A stretch of DNA of 64,000 nucleotides from Streptosporangium becharense (GTDB lineage: Bacteria; Actinomycetota; Actinomycetes; Streptosporangiales; Streptosporangiaceae). Below the pieces are notes generated by a model that saw nothing but the letters and a program-made list of their open reading frames with translations, had not been told where the DNA came from and ran no database searches. Location: NCBI RefSeq assembly GCF_014204985.1, contig NZ_JACHMP010000001.1:4898001-4962000 (forward strand). The letters run 5' to 3'. Below are positions 35,773-46,449 of the stretch, piece after piece. Positions within the stretch are counted from its first letter, which is position 1. Every line of letters starts with the position of its first letter. The translations under genes and the position numbers were made by a program.

Positions 35773-36858
35773 TCAGTCGAGGACGACGATCTGGCGCAGC
35801 ACCTCGCCGCCCCGCAGGGCCGCCACGGCGTCGTTCAGGTCCGCCAGCCTGATCCGGGAGCTGATCATGCTCTCCAGGTCGAGCTTGCCCGCCTTGTACA
35901 GGCCGGCGAGGAAGGGGAAGTCGCGCCGGACGTCGGAGCCGCCGTAGAGGGAGCTGAGGATGTTCTTGCCCTCGAACAGCAGGCTGAAGGCGTTCAACGG
36001 GACGGTGTCGTTCGCGGCTCCCGCCCCCACCACGACCACGTCGCCGCCCCGCCGGGTCGCCCTCCAGGCGGTCATGATCGCCGCAGACTTGCCGACGGCC
36101 TCGAAGCCGTAGTCGAAGCCGAAGCCGCCGGTGAGCGTGGCGATCGCGTCCTGCAGCTGGTCGGGGGTGACGGCGTGGGTGGCGCCGACCTTCCGCGCCA
36201 GGGCGTGCTTCGACTCCAGGGGGTCGATCGCCAGGATCGTGGTGGCCCCGGAGATGCGGGCCCCCTGGATGATGGACAGGCCGATGCCGCCGGCGCCGAC
36301 CACCGCGACCGTCGAACCGGCCCTGACCCGGGCCGTGTTGAGCGCGGCGCCCACGCCGGTGGTGATCCCGCAGCCGATCAGCGCCGCCGCCTCGAAGGGC
36401 ACCTCGGGGTCGACCTTGACCGCGCCTTGCCAGGGCACCACGATCTCCTCCGACCAGGTGCCGCACCCGGCCATGCCGAACGCCGGGGTGTCGCCGCCGT
36501 AGCGGAACCGGGCGTTGACGAAGCTGTCCATCACGTAGGTCATGCACAGGTGCGGCTGGTGCACCAGGCAGTTGGCGCAGGTGCCGCAGGCCGGCGTCCA
36601 GTTGATGATGACGTGGTCACCGGGCTGCACGGTGGTCACGTGGTCGCCGACCTCGACGACCACGCCGGAGCCCTCGTGGCCGGGGATGACCGGCAGCGGC
36701 ATGGGCAGCACGCCGCTGATCACCGACAGGTCGGAGTGGCAGACCCCGGTCGCCCTGATCTTGACGCGGACGTCGGCCGGGCCCATCGGGGCGAGGGTGA
36801 AGTCGTCGCGGATGTCGAGCTTGTCGTCACCGACGGCGTGCAGAAGCGCACCGCGCAT
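35773..36858 (-). CDS. Zn-dependent class III-like alcohol dehydrogenase (NDMA-dependent/mycothiol type)
   Basis: 361 residues from ATG 36858 (AGGAGG six bases upstream). Catalytic zinc ligands in GVCHSDLSV (Cys/His) and PGHEGSG, structural zinc cluster CGTCANCLVHQPHLC, and NAD site VGAGGIGLSII. This long-chain group includes NDMA-dependent alcohol and formaldehyde dehydrogenases. It is the last gene of a tight three-gene operon with a ferredoxin and a split-barrel protein, behind a KstR-type site. In mycobacteria similar enzymes oxidise alcohols made by P450s on sterol side chains; this role is inferred here. Confidence 0.9.
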   Translation of the reverse strand: MRGALLHAVGDDKLDIRDDFTLAPMGPADVRVKIRATGVCHSDLSVISGVLPMPLPVIPGHEGSGVVVEVGDHVTTVQPGDHVIINWTPACGTCANCLVHQPHLCMTYVMDSFVNARFRYGGDTPAFGMAGCGTWSEEIVVPWQGAVKVDPEVPFEAAALIGCGITTGVGAALNTARVRAGSTVAVVGAGGIGLSIIQGARISGATTILAIDPLESKHALARKVGATHAVTPDQLQDAIATLTGGFGFDYGFEAVGKSAAIMTAWRATRRGGDVVVVGAGAANDTVPLNAFSLLFEGKNILSSLYGGSDVRRDFPFLAGLYKAGKLDLESMISSRIRLADLNDAVAALRGGEVLRQIVVLD

Positions 36859-36869
36859 GGGGGGTCCTC

Positions 36870-37064
36870 CTAGTTCTCCTCTAGGGAGAGGGCGGCTTTG
36901 GGGCAGGACCGCACGGCGTGCCGGACGCGGTCCGTCATCTCCGGCGGCGGCTCAGGCAGCAGCAGGTGCAACTGGTCGTCGTCGTCGAGTTCGAAGACTT
37001 CCGGAGCGAGTCCGGTACAGACGGCGTTGGCCTCGCAGACCAGATAGTCGACTTTGACTTTCAT
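36870..37064 (-). CDS. 3Fe-4S ferredoxin of the P450-partner type
   Basis: 64 residues from ATG 37064 (AGGAGG six bases upstream). The motif is CEANAVC...CPKAAL: C-x2-N-x2-C plus a distal CP, with Asn in the place of a fourth Cys, consistent with a [3Fe-4S] cluster. Such small acidic ferredoxins feed electrons to cytochromes P450. No P450 adjoins it. The P450 at 50125 carries the same operator type and is a candidate partner. Confidence 0.92.
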   Translation of the reverse strand: MKVKVDYLVCEANAVCTGLAPEVFELDDDDQLHLLLPEPPPEMTDRVRHAVRSCPKAALSLEEN

Positions 37065-37073
37065 GTGGGCCTC

Positions 37074-37538
37074 CTATACGGGAATGGAGAGCTTACGGTG
37101 ATCCCAGGAGATCACTCGACTGGGCTCCACCACGAAGGCGACCCGTTTACGGCCGGTGTGGGCCACGTACTCCGCCAGCTGCTCCTCCGCCTCGGGCATC
37201 CCGGCCATCCGCCTGGTCACGCCCATGCCGACGCCGAGGACGCCCTCCGGGTCGTCGATCCGCCGCGCCACACCGTAGATCAGGACACCGCGCAGCTCGG
37301 AGTACTCCTCCCCGGCCTCGATCAGGCAGCTCACCCGGGCGTCGCGTTCGAGGTTGCGCGTCTTCTGGGCCTTGCCGTAGGTCCAGAACGAGATCTTGCC
37401 CTCGGTCAGCCCGTAGAACATGGTCACCATGTGCGGTGTCCCGTCGGGGTTGATGGTGCCGAGCTGGAGCTTGCGCGACCCGGCGACGAACTTTGTCACC
37501 TCATCGTCGGACATCGCAATGCGGAGGCGCTGGTTCAC
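37074..37538 (-). CDS. Pyridoxamine-oxidase-fold (F420/flavin) oxidoreductase
   Basis: 154 residues from GTG 37538, giving VNQRLRIAMSDDEV, the N-terminus usual for the family; ATG 37514 is an alternative. Split beta-barrel with KLQLGTINPDGTPHMVTMFYG, FWTYGKAQKTRNLERD, SCLIEAGEEYSELRGVLIYG. Relatives bind F420 or FMN and reduce small molecules. First gene of the operon with the ferredoxin and alcohol dehydrogenase (spacers of 9 and 11 bases). A KstR-type operator overlaps the presumed -10 (TACTTT) five bases upstream, and the transcript may be leaderless. Confidence 0.88.
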   Translation of the reverse strand: MNQRLRIAMSDDEVTKFVAGSRKLQLGTINPDGTPHMVTMFYGLTEGKISFWTYGKAQKTRNLERDARVSCLIEAGEEYSELRGVLIYGVARRIDDPEGVLGVGMGVTRRMAGMPEAEEQLAEYVAHTGRKRVAFVVEPSRVISWDHRKLSIPV

Positions 37539-37547
37539 GGTGCAAAG

Positions 37548-37561
37548 TAGAACATGTTCCA
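37548..37561. promoter_or_regulatory. KstR-type operator upstream of the oxidoreductase/ferredoxin/ADH operon
   Basis: TAGAACATGTTCCA fits TnnAACnnGTTnnA, the published KstR consensus, at all eight fixed positions. It lies in the divergent spacer, 10 bases from the minus-strand start and upstream of the plus-strand methyltransferase promoter. Confidence 0.65.
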
Positions 37562-37580
37562 TAGGGTGGGGCAAGAGTCG

Positions 37581-39382
<1,802 letters not shown>

Positions 39383-39386
<4 letters not shown>

Positions 39387-41437
39387 CACATCTCCTGCGC
39401 CTGGCCGCCCGTCAGCAGGATCCGGTGCCAGCCGGGTTCCACGGAGATCGAGGCGGAGTGGTCGCCGCCGCAGACGTCCTTCCAGGAGATCTCGACGGGG
39501 ACGGGGACGCCCGGCACCTCGTCGCCCAGGCCGAACAGCAGCTCTGGCGCGGAGACCCCGTTGTGCCCGCCCGCCGGATACAACTGCCTGCTGCGCGTGC
39601 TCCCGTCGGGCAGGCGCACCGTCGCCACCGCCCCGATGGCCGGCCGCGTCATCTGCGTCGTCCGTGCGGTTCGCGTCGTTCGTGTCGCTCTTGTCGTTCG
39701 TACCGTCTGTGCGACGGGTGCCGTCTGCGTCATCGCGGACGGGGCGGCGGGGCAGGAACCGGCGGGCAGGCGCAGCCGCAGGCCCACGAACGGCGCGGTC
39801 GGGCCGTGGTTGCGGTAGAGCACCGACCGGGCCCACTGGTTGGCGACCGCGAGGTCCAGCCGCCCGTCGTCGTCCACGTCACCGACGGCCAGCGCCCGGC
39901 TGACCGTGTCCCTGATGCCCTTGACGCCCCTCGTGCCTCCCGTGCCTCCCGTGCCTTCTGTGCCTTCCGTGTCCCTCGCCACCCCGGCAGGCCGGGCCAC
40001 GTCCGTGTAACGCCCGTCCGGGCCGCGGGTGAGGAAGGCGAGCGGGTCGCGGCCCGACAGGTCGTCCCCCGCCCCGATGCCCGGCCACAGCCCGGGGTCG
40101 GACACGGCCAGGTCGTTGACCGTCATCGCCTCCTGGAACCGTGCCCACCGGTCGGTCTCCCCCCGGATGAACCCGGCGGCCCGCGCGATCTCGTCGTCGC
40201 CGTCGTTGTCGAAGTCCGCGGCCCTGACGTCCCACGACCAGCCGCCGCGGCGCAGGCCCAGCTCCCCGGCCCGCTCTTCGTAGGGTGCGCGGCCTCCGTG
40301 GAAGCCGCCCGGCCGGGAGACGAAGGCCAGGTTGCCCTCCGGCAGCGCACGGCCCGCGGCGGCGTTGCTCACCAGGATGTCCGGCCCGCCGTCGGCGTCG
40401 AGGTCGGTGAAGGCGACGCCCGCCCCCTTGGACGAGTCACGGCCCAGCACCCGGGACCGGGAGACGGCCGGATGCCGGGTGCCCCGGGCCTCGGTGAACC
40501 GGACGCGGCCGGGCACCGACTCGTTGACCAGCAGGCGGTCCGGGCCGAAGTCGTTCGCCACGTACAACTCCGGCAGCCCGTCGCGGTCCAGGTCCTGTGC
40601 ACCCAGCGCGAGCGTCCAGCCCCTGCCCCCGCCGACCGCGTCGAACACCCCCTCCGCCTCGGTGAACGTCGCCGGTCCGGTCGCGCGGTAGAGCCGGTCG
40701 GCGCCGCCGTTGCCGGCGGCGGAGAACGAGTCGGGCATCACGATGTCACCGTGGTCGCCGGTGTCGTCCAGCACCCTGGCGCCGTCCGGGAAGTAGTTGC
40801 CGAAGACCAAGTCCAGGCGGCCGTCACCGTCGAAGTCGCCGGCCGTGGCGGCGGCGGTGTTCCAGATCTCCGGCTCGGCGGTCAGCCCCCGGTGGCGGAA
40901 GGCCGCCCCGGACGGGGGAGCGCCGGGCACCCGCAGGAACAGGGAGGGGGAACGGCCCCAGTAGTAGACGACCAGGTCCTGCCAGCCGTCCTGGTCGAGG
41001 TCGGCGGGCAGGCAGCCGGTCGGCGCCTCATGCGGCCTGCGGTCCGGGGGGACCAGCGTGAACGGCCGGTAGCCGCCGGAGGTGCCTGGCGCGGGCCGGA
41101 CGGTGACCGTGTCGTGGCGCGGGTCCACCAGGCACACGTCGTCGGAGACGACCTCGTCGTCCACGTCGAACAGCGCGACCGCGGCGCCCGTCGCCGACAC
41201 CCACGCCCGGACGCGTTCGTACCCTGGTGCGACCGGCCGCAGGGAGCGGTCACCGGGTCTGCTCGGCGGGCCGAGTGGCTCGGCGTGGAAGGAGAACTCG
41301 GCGGGTGCCGCCGCGGACGGGCCGTCCGGCGCGTCGGTCAGTCCCCACCCGGCGACGGCGAGCGCCGTCGCGAGGGCACCGGCCGCGCACCGGCGGGCCC
41401 TCGGCGTCCCCGCCGGCACTCCCCGGGCCGCGGTCAT
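39383..41437 (-). CDS. unbV: UnbV-like FG-GAP/ASPIC repeat protein (enediyne cassette E4 relative)
   Basis: 684 residues from ATG 41437, overlapping the unbL stop (ATGA). A signal-like N-terminal hydrophobic segment (AAGALATALAVAGW) is followed by integrin-type FG-GAP calcium-binding repeats (DLDQDGWQDL, DFDGDGRLDL, DLDRDGLPEL, DLDADGGPDI, DFDNDGDDEI, DVDDDGRLDL). A Thr/Arg low-complexity segment precedes the C-terminal UnbV/ASPIC domain (IGAVATVRLPDGSTRSRQ). Expected outside the membrane as a beta-propeller. Part of the UnbL-V-U triad that accompanies nearly all enediyne PKS genes, but no PKS is in this window. Confidence 0.9.
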
Positions 41438-42771
41438 GAATCGCGGTCGCGCCGTGCCCAGGCCTTCCGGATGCCCGACCGCCACGCCTGGTAATGGTCG
41501 CCGCTGTGGGCGTTGTGGCCCAGCGCGACGAGTGCGGCGTCGGTCCAGCCACCCGCCTCGTCCACTTCGGCCCCGCACAGCGCGGGCGCCGCGGCCACGG
41601 TGTGCTCGGGGACGGTCCCCGCGATCAGCCGGGCGGCGCAGGCGAGGGCACAGCCCTGGGCCAGGTGCGCGCGGAAGCCGTCCTCGGCCGCGGCGGCGGC
41701 CAGCCGCTCCAGGTCCGCGGCCGAGGCACCCCCGGTGTACGCGGCGGCCATGCCCACCCCGCTCCACAGGTCGGCGCGGCGCCCCGGCGGGAACTCGGCG
41801 ACGCGCAGCGCGACGTCGTCCACCCCGGCGCACTCGTGGAACCAGAGCAGCCGCCCCAGCCCCTGGTCGAAGATGGCCCGCTTGGTCCGGTCCATGAGAC
41901 CCGCCGTGCGCTGCCGCCCCACCGTGCGGTCGGCGGCGACGAAGCCCCGGTGGAAACCGAACCCGTCGAAGGCCAGCCAGCGCAGCAGCGGGTGGACCGC
42001 CCGGACGCCCCACATCGGCCGCAGCCGCATGCGGGCGTACGCCGAGCCGGTGCCCAGGTGGACGAGGTGCGGGTAGCGCATGCCCGGTCCGTTGAGCAGC
42101 TCCCGGAGCCGGCGCCCGCCGGTGAGCGTGAGCACGTCGAGGGTCGCGCACGCCGCGCCCGCACCCTCGTACGCGAACCCGCGGAGATCCTCGCGGAGGT
42201 CGTCGATCCGCTCGGCCCGCCCGGCGAGCACCGCGTCGTACCCGGCCAGGAACGACCGCCTCGCGGTCTCCAGTTGTTCGCGCGCGGGCCCCAGCCTGAA
42301 CCGCCGGGGCCCGAAACCGGCCAGGCCGAGGTCCTGCCAGAACATCCCGGCGAGCCCCGGCGGCCTGGACGGCGCCAGTGCCTCCGGTCCCACTGCCTCT
42401 GGTTCTGTCGTCTCCGGTCCCGGCGTCCCCGGTTCCGGTGGCCCGGCACGCTCCGGAGACTGCGGTTCCGGTGGCCCGGCATGCTCCGCCGCGTCCGGCG
42501 GCGTCCCGTCCGGCGCTGTTCCGTCCGGGGACGCTCCGGCCAGGGACGCTTCGTCCGGCGGCGTCCCGTCCGGCGGTGGTGCCGCGTCCCGCCGTGTTCC
42601 GTTCTCGGGTGCGATGTCCTGCGGCGCCCGAGGCCCCGGGACGTCGCCCTCGCGGGGCTCGTCCACCGGTGGCCGGGGTTCCGGTGGAGACTTCCCGGCG
42701 CCGACACCGGTTCCGATCGTCCGGGGATCGTCGCCTGCGGTAACCGGTCGGTGGCCCTCCGTGTCGCTCAC
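41434..42771 (-). CDS. unbL: UnbL-like DUF1702 protein (enediyne cassette E3 relative)
   Basis: 445 residues from GTG 42771 (weak ribosome site, so a start further inside is possible). The first 115 or so residues are a Pro/Glu/Gly/Asp-rich region with repeats such as GPPEPQSPERAGPPEPGTP and DGTPPDEA, which is unusual for the family. The rest is a clear DUF1702 domain (FLAGYDAVLA, REDLRGFAYEGAGAACATLDVLT, GTGSAYARMRL, WLAFDGFGFHRGFV, GLGRLLWFHECAGV, GHNAHSGDHYQAWRSGIRKAW). First gene of the triad with unbV and unbU; overlapping codons indicate strict co-translation. Confidence 0.9.
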   Translation of the reverse strand: MSDTEGHRPVTAGDDPRTIGTGVGAGKSPPEPRPPVDEPREGDVPGPRAPQDIAPENGTRRDAAPPPDGTPPDEASLAGASPDGTAPDGTPPDAAEHAGPPEPQSPERAGPPEPGTPGPETTEPEAVGPEALAPSRPPGLAGMFWQDLGLAGFGPRRFRLGPAREQLETARRSFLAGYDAVLAGRAERIDDLREDLRGFAYEGAGAACATLDVLTLTGGRRLRELLNGPGMRYPHLVHLGTGSAYARMRLRPMWGVRAVHPLLRWLAFDGFGFHRGFVAADRTVGRQRTAGLMDRTKRAIFDQGLGRLLWFHECAGVDDVALRVAEFPPGRRADLWSGVGMAAAYTGGASAADLERLAAAAAEDGFRAHLAQGCALACAARLIAGTVPEHTVAAAPALCGAEVDEAGGWTDAALVALGHNAHSGDHYQAWRSGIRKAWARRDRDS

Positions 42772-42966
42772 GAGCCCCGAACGTAGTGAGCCGCATTCCG
42801 GCCTTCAAGCACCGTGTTCGCGGCGCCGGGCAAAGAAAGCGCTAGGGCGGGCTCCCCAGGCCGCTCCCGCCCGGCCGGAGTCGTGCCGCTCGGTGTGCCG
42901 GGGGCCGTGCCGCCCGACCCGTCCGGAGTCGCGTCACCCCGGCACGCATCGCGCGGCCGGCCGTGG

Positions 42967-44019
42967 TCAGCTCCGGGATCCGGCGTGGCTGCAGCCGCAG
43001 GCTCCGGTGGGACGGTCGATCACGTACCGGCCCGCGTCGCGGAAGATCCCCGCTCCCCGGGTGTGGCCGGACAGCGCGTCGGCGGCGAGTACGACGGCCG
43101 CCGCGGTGTAGGCCGAACGCTCGTGCGGGAACCGCTTCCGGTTCGCGAACTGCCAGCCGGTCCAGTAGGAGCCGTCCTCGTGCCGCAGGTGCTGCATGTC
43201 CGAGAACAGGCGCAGGGCCCGCTCCCGGTCGCCCACGGCGTCCAGGGCGAGCACCAGCTCGCAGGTCTCGGCGCCGGTCACCCATGGCTGGTCGGACACG
43301 CAACGGATGCCGAGCCCCGCCTCCACGAAGGTGTCCCATTCCTCGGCCAGCCGGGCCAGCGCGGCGGGGCCGCGTACCGCGCCGCCGAGGATCGGGTAGT
43401 ACCAGTCCATCGAGAAACGGCTCTTGTCGGCGAACGCCTCGGGGTGGGCGGCCAGCACGTGCCCGAGCCGGTCGGCGGCCAGCTCCCAGTCGGGCTGCGG
43501 GTCCTCCAGGTGCTCGCCGAGCAGCACGCCGCTGCGCAGGCCCTGGTGGATGGAGGCGCACCCGGTCAGCAGCGCGTACTCCGCCGGTCTGCCGTTGGCG
43601 GCGCGTTCCCAGACGACCTCGCCCCGGGTGGTCTGCAACCCGACCACGAAGTCGAGCGCCGACCGCACGACCGGCCACATCCGGCGGGCGAAGTCGTCGT
43701 CCCCGGTGACCAGCAGCTCGTGCCAGACGCCGACCGCGATGTAGGCGGCGTGGTTGGACTCCCCGCCGTGCTCGACGGCCCGGCCGCCCACCAGCTTCAT
43801 CGGCCAGGAGCCGTCGGGACGCTGGGTGCGGACCAGCCAGTCGTAACCCCGGCGCACGGGCTCGGCGAGCCCCGCCACGCTCATCGCCATCAGGCACTCG
43901 ACGTGGTTCCACGCGTCCACGTGCCCCTCCGGCCACGGGACTCCGCCGTCGGCCTCCTGGACGGCCGCGATGCTCCGGGCGGTCTGGACGACCAGCTCCC
44001 ACTCCATCGGGTCGCTCAC
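42967..44019 (-). CDS. Alpha/alpha-toroid protein (prenyltransferase/terpenoid-cyclase-like or glycan-processing)
   Basis: About 350 residues from GTG 44019 (ATG 44007 possible). Repeating helical pairs with signatures such as GGVPWPEGHVDAWNHVECLMAM, WLVRTQRPDGSWPMK, YIAVGVWHELLVTGD and EDGSYWTGWQF, as in six-hairpin or prenyltransferase-like toroids. The C-terminus has a small Cys cluster (GACGCSH). There is no DxDD cyclase motif. It lies before a methyltransferase and a GT4 glycosyltransferase in the same orientation. In other actinobacteria this trio recurs and is probably concerned with a surface glycolipid or polysaccharide; the substrate is unknown. Confidence 0.72.
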   Translation of the reverse strand: MSDPMEWELVVQTARSIAAVQEADGGVPWPEGHVDAWNHVECLMAMSVAGLAEPVRRGYDWLVRTQRPDGSWPMKLVGGRAVEHGGESNHAAYIAVGVWHELLVTGDDDFARRMWPVVRSALDFVVGLQTTRGEVVWERAANGRPAEYALLTGCASIHQGLRSGVLLGEHLEDPQPDWELAADRLGHVLAAHPEAFADKSRFSMDWYYPILGGAVRGPAALARLAEEWDTFVEAGLGIRCVSDQPWVTGAETCELVLALDAVGDRERALRLFSDMQHLRHEDGSYWTGWQFANRKRFPHERSAYTAAAVVLAADALSGHTRGAGIFRDAGRYVIDRPTGACGCSHAGSRS

Positions 44020-44050
44020 CGCCTCCCGCCCCCTGAGCGGACGGCGGGGG

Positions 44051-44764
44051 TCATGCGGGTTTCCGGAGGTAGAGCACCACGCTCTTGCCGATGAGCGGGT
44101 TCAGCACGGCTTCGGCGATCCGGGTGACGGCGGGCCGTTCCATGATGTCCCAGACCAGCAGCTCGTGGTACGCCTTGGCCAGCGGGTGGTCGTCGTTGCC
44201 GACGCCGACCGCGCACTTGATCCACCAGTACGGCGCGTGCAGGCCGTGGGCGTGGTGGTGCGGGCCGACGGTGAAGCCGGTCGCTTTCAGCTTGGCGCTG
44301 AGCTCGGCGAGCGTGTAGATGCGGACGTGCCCGCCGGGGGCGGTGTGGTACGCCTCGTCCAGGGCCCAGCAGATCCGCTCGGGCAGGAAGCTCGGCACCG
44401 TGACGGCGGCCAGGCCTCCCGGCTTGAGCACCCGGAAGATCTCCCGCATCGCGGTCATGTCGTCGGGGATGTGCTCCAGCACCTCGGCCGCGATCACCCG
44501 GTCGAAGCTCGCGTCCTCGAACGGCATGTCGAGCGCGTCGCCCGTCACGGTCTCGCCGGTCGCCCCCGCGGGGACCTCGCCCGCCTTGTCCATCGCGGCG
44601 AACATGTTCGCCACGCCCGCCAGCTCCTCGGCGTCCATGTCGAAGGCCACCACGTCGGCGCCGCGCCGCAGCACCTCGAACGCGTGCCGTCCACCGCCGC
44701 AGCCCAGATCCAGGACTCGGGTTCCGGGGCCCACGGGCAACCGGTCGAAGTCGACTGTCAGCAC
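44051..44764 (-). CDS. Class I SAM-dependent methyltransferase
   Basis: 237 residues from GTG 44764 (GAGGAG six bases upstream). VLDLGCGGGRHAFEVLRRGADVVAFDM is the SAM site; DMPFEDASFDRVIAAEVLEHIPD and FRVLKPGGLAAVTVPSF are the next conserved motifs of the ubiE/Methyltransf_11 type. It sits between the toroid protein and the GT4 gene, so methylation of a glycan or lipid-linked sugar is the likely role; inferred. Confidence 0.88.
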   Translation of the reverse strand: MLTVDFDRLPVGPGTRVLDLGCGGGRHAFEVLRRGADVVAFDMDAEELAGVANMFAAMDKAGEVPAGATGETVTGDALDMPFEDASFDRVIAAEVLEHIPDDMTAMREIFRVLKPGGLAAVTVPSFLPERICWALDEAYHTAPGGHVRIYTLAELSAKLKATGFTVGPHHHAHGLHAPYWWIKCAVGVGNDDHPLAKAYHELLVWDIMERPAVTRIAEAVLNPLIGKSVVLYLRKPA

Positions 44765-44912
44765 TCGCCGCTCCTCTTGGGATCTTCCTGTCGGGGTCGT
44801 GAGATGTCATGGCCCGTACGGGCCGTCCGGGGCACCCGCCCGTGCGGGCGGTCCGTCCGGGCTGTCCGCTCGTGCGGGCGGGGAGACCGGCGGGTTCGGC
44901 GCACCCGGGCCG

Positions 44913-46157
44913 CTATCCGGCGCGCCGGGCCCGGATGGCCTCGTGGTACGCCTCCACGGTCCGTTTGGCGACGACGTGCCAGGTGAAGCGCTCCATGACC
45001 CGGTCGTACCCCCGGCGGCCGACCGCCGCCCGCTCCTCGGGGGAGTCGTGCAGGCGGCGCAGCACGGCGGCCAGTTCCTCGGGGTCGCCCGGCGTCACCT
45101 GGACGGCCGCGTCGCCGACGACCTCGGGCAGTGCCCCGGTCCGGCTGGCGACCAGCGGGGTGCCGCAGGCCATGTGCTCGACGGCGGGCAGTGAGAAGCC
45201 CTCGTACAGGGAGGGGACGACCGAGATCTCCGAGGTGGCGATCAGCTCGCCCAGCTCGGTGTCCGAGATGCCGTGCACGAACCTGACCCGGTCGCCGAGC
45301 GCCAGTTCGGCGACCAGCTTCTCGGTCGGGCCGCCCGGGGTGGGCCTGCTGACCACGGTCAGGTTGACGTCGCGCTCGGTGGCGAGCTTCGCCACCGCCC
45401 GCAGCAGCGTCGCCACGCCCTTCATCGGGGAGTCGGCGCTGGCCACCGCGACGATCGAGCCGGGCCGTTTGGGCATATCGGGGCGGGGATGGAAGTAGCG
45501 GGTGTCCACGCCGAGCGGGATGAGCCGCAGGTTCTTCTGCGGCACGTTGAAGTCGCGGTGGATGTCGGCCAGGGACGACTCGCTGACGGTCAGGATCGGG
45601 CTGAGCCGGGGTGCGACCTTGGCCTGCATGCGTACGAAGCCGTACCAGCGGCGCATCGTGAGCTTCCTGCGCAGCGGCGCGGCCTCCAGCTCGATGCGCC
45701 GGTCGACGCTGATCGGGTGGTGGATGGTCCCGACCACCGGGAACAGCTTCTGGATGCCGAGCACGCCGTAGCCGAGCGTCTGGTTGTCCTGCACGACGTC
45801 GAAGTCGCCGACGCGCTTCTTGAGCTCCCGGTAGGCCCGCAGGCTGAAGGTCAGCGGCTCGGGGAAGCCCGCGGTCCACATGGTGCCGACTTCGAGCAGG
45901 TCGATCCAGTCGCGGTACTCGCGCAGCCCGGGGGTGCGGAAGGGGTCCTCGTCCCGGTACAGGTCGAGGCTGGGGATCTTGGTGAGGATGACGCCCTCGT
46001 CCAGTTCCGGATAGGGCTGGCCGGAGAAGACTTCCACCCGGTGCCCGAGGGCGACCAGTTCGCGGCTGAGATGGCGCAGGTAGACGCCCTGCCCACCGCA
46101 GGTCGGCTTGCTCCGGTACGACAGCAACGCCACCCGCAGGGAGTCAGCACCCGGCAC
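44913..46157 (-). CDS. GT4 family glycosyltransferase
   Basis: 414 residues from GTG 46157 (AAAGGGG five bases upstream). GT-B fold: N-terminal LLSYRSKPTCGGQGVYLRHLSREL and C-terminal nucleotide-sugar site SVVPSLYEGFSLPAVEHMACGTPLVAS with the E-x7-E motif. Retaining transfer from a nucleoside-diphosphate sugar is the family activity. The donor may be GDP-linked, given the GDP-mannose dehydratase gene next door on the other strand. A 148-base G+C-rich spacer separates it from the methyltransferase gene. Confidence 0.9.
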   Translation of the reverse strand: MPGADSLRVALLSYRSKPTCGGQGVYLRHLSRELVALGHRVEVFSGQPYPELDEGVILTKIPSLDLYRDEDPFRTPGLREYRDWIDLLEVGTMWTAGFPEPLTFSLRAYRELKKRVGDFDVVQDNQTLGYGVLGIQKLFPVVGTIHHPISVDRRIELEAAPLRRKLTMRRWYGFVRMQAKVAPRLSPILTVSESSLADIHRDFNVPQKNLRLIPLGVDTRYFHPRPDMPKRPGSIVAVASADSPMKGVATLLRAVAKLATERDVNLTVVSRPTPGGPTEKLVAELALGDRVRFVHGISDTELGELIATSEISVVPSLYEGFSLPAVEHMACGTPLVASRTGALPEVVGDAAVQVTPGDPEELAAVLRRLHDSPEERAAVGRRGYDRVMERFTWHVVAKRTVEAYHEAIRARRAG

Positions 46158-46225
46158 GGCAACCCCTTTCTCACCCTGCCCGAAAGGGGACAGGTACCGT
46201 GAAAGATGACCTTAGTCATCGGACA

Positions 46226-46239
46226 CTACCATTCGGTAG
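46226..46239. repeat. Small palindrome CTACC-ATTC-GGTAG
   Basis: Lies in the divergent spacer between the GT4 and GDP-mannose dehydratase genes. It could be an operator half-site pair; not otherwise supported. Confidence 0.3.
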
Positions 46240-46328
46240 GTCTGTTGTACCTGATGTTGAATTGTTCACAGATACCCCGCTTCGGACTGGCGCGAACTGG
46301 GAAGTTACCCTTACCGAGCGTGATTCGG

Positions 46329-46342
46329 TGAAACGTGTTCTA
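46329..46342. promoter_or_regulatory. KstR-like motif upstream of the GDP-mannose dehydratase gene
   Basis: TGAAACGTGTTCTA matches TnnAACnnGTTnnA. The neighbouring genes are for glycan synthesis, so either the regulon reaches them or the match is fortuitous. Confidence 0.4.
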
Positions 46343-46449
46343 TGAACCTCCTGGTGGGCATGGTGCCCACCCAGGGGTGTAGGGGTACATTCGCCAATCA
46401 AACGGCAAAGATCGGGCGAAGGTCCCGCCCCGCGAGCGAGGAGGACGCG

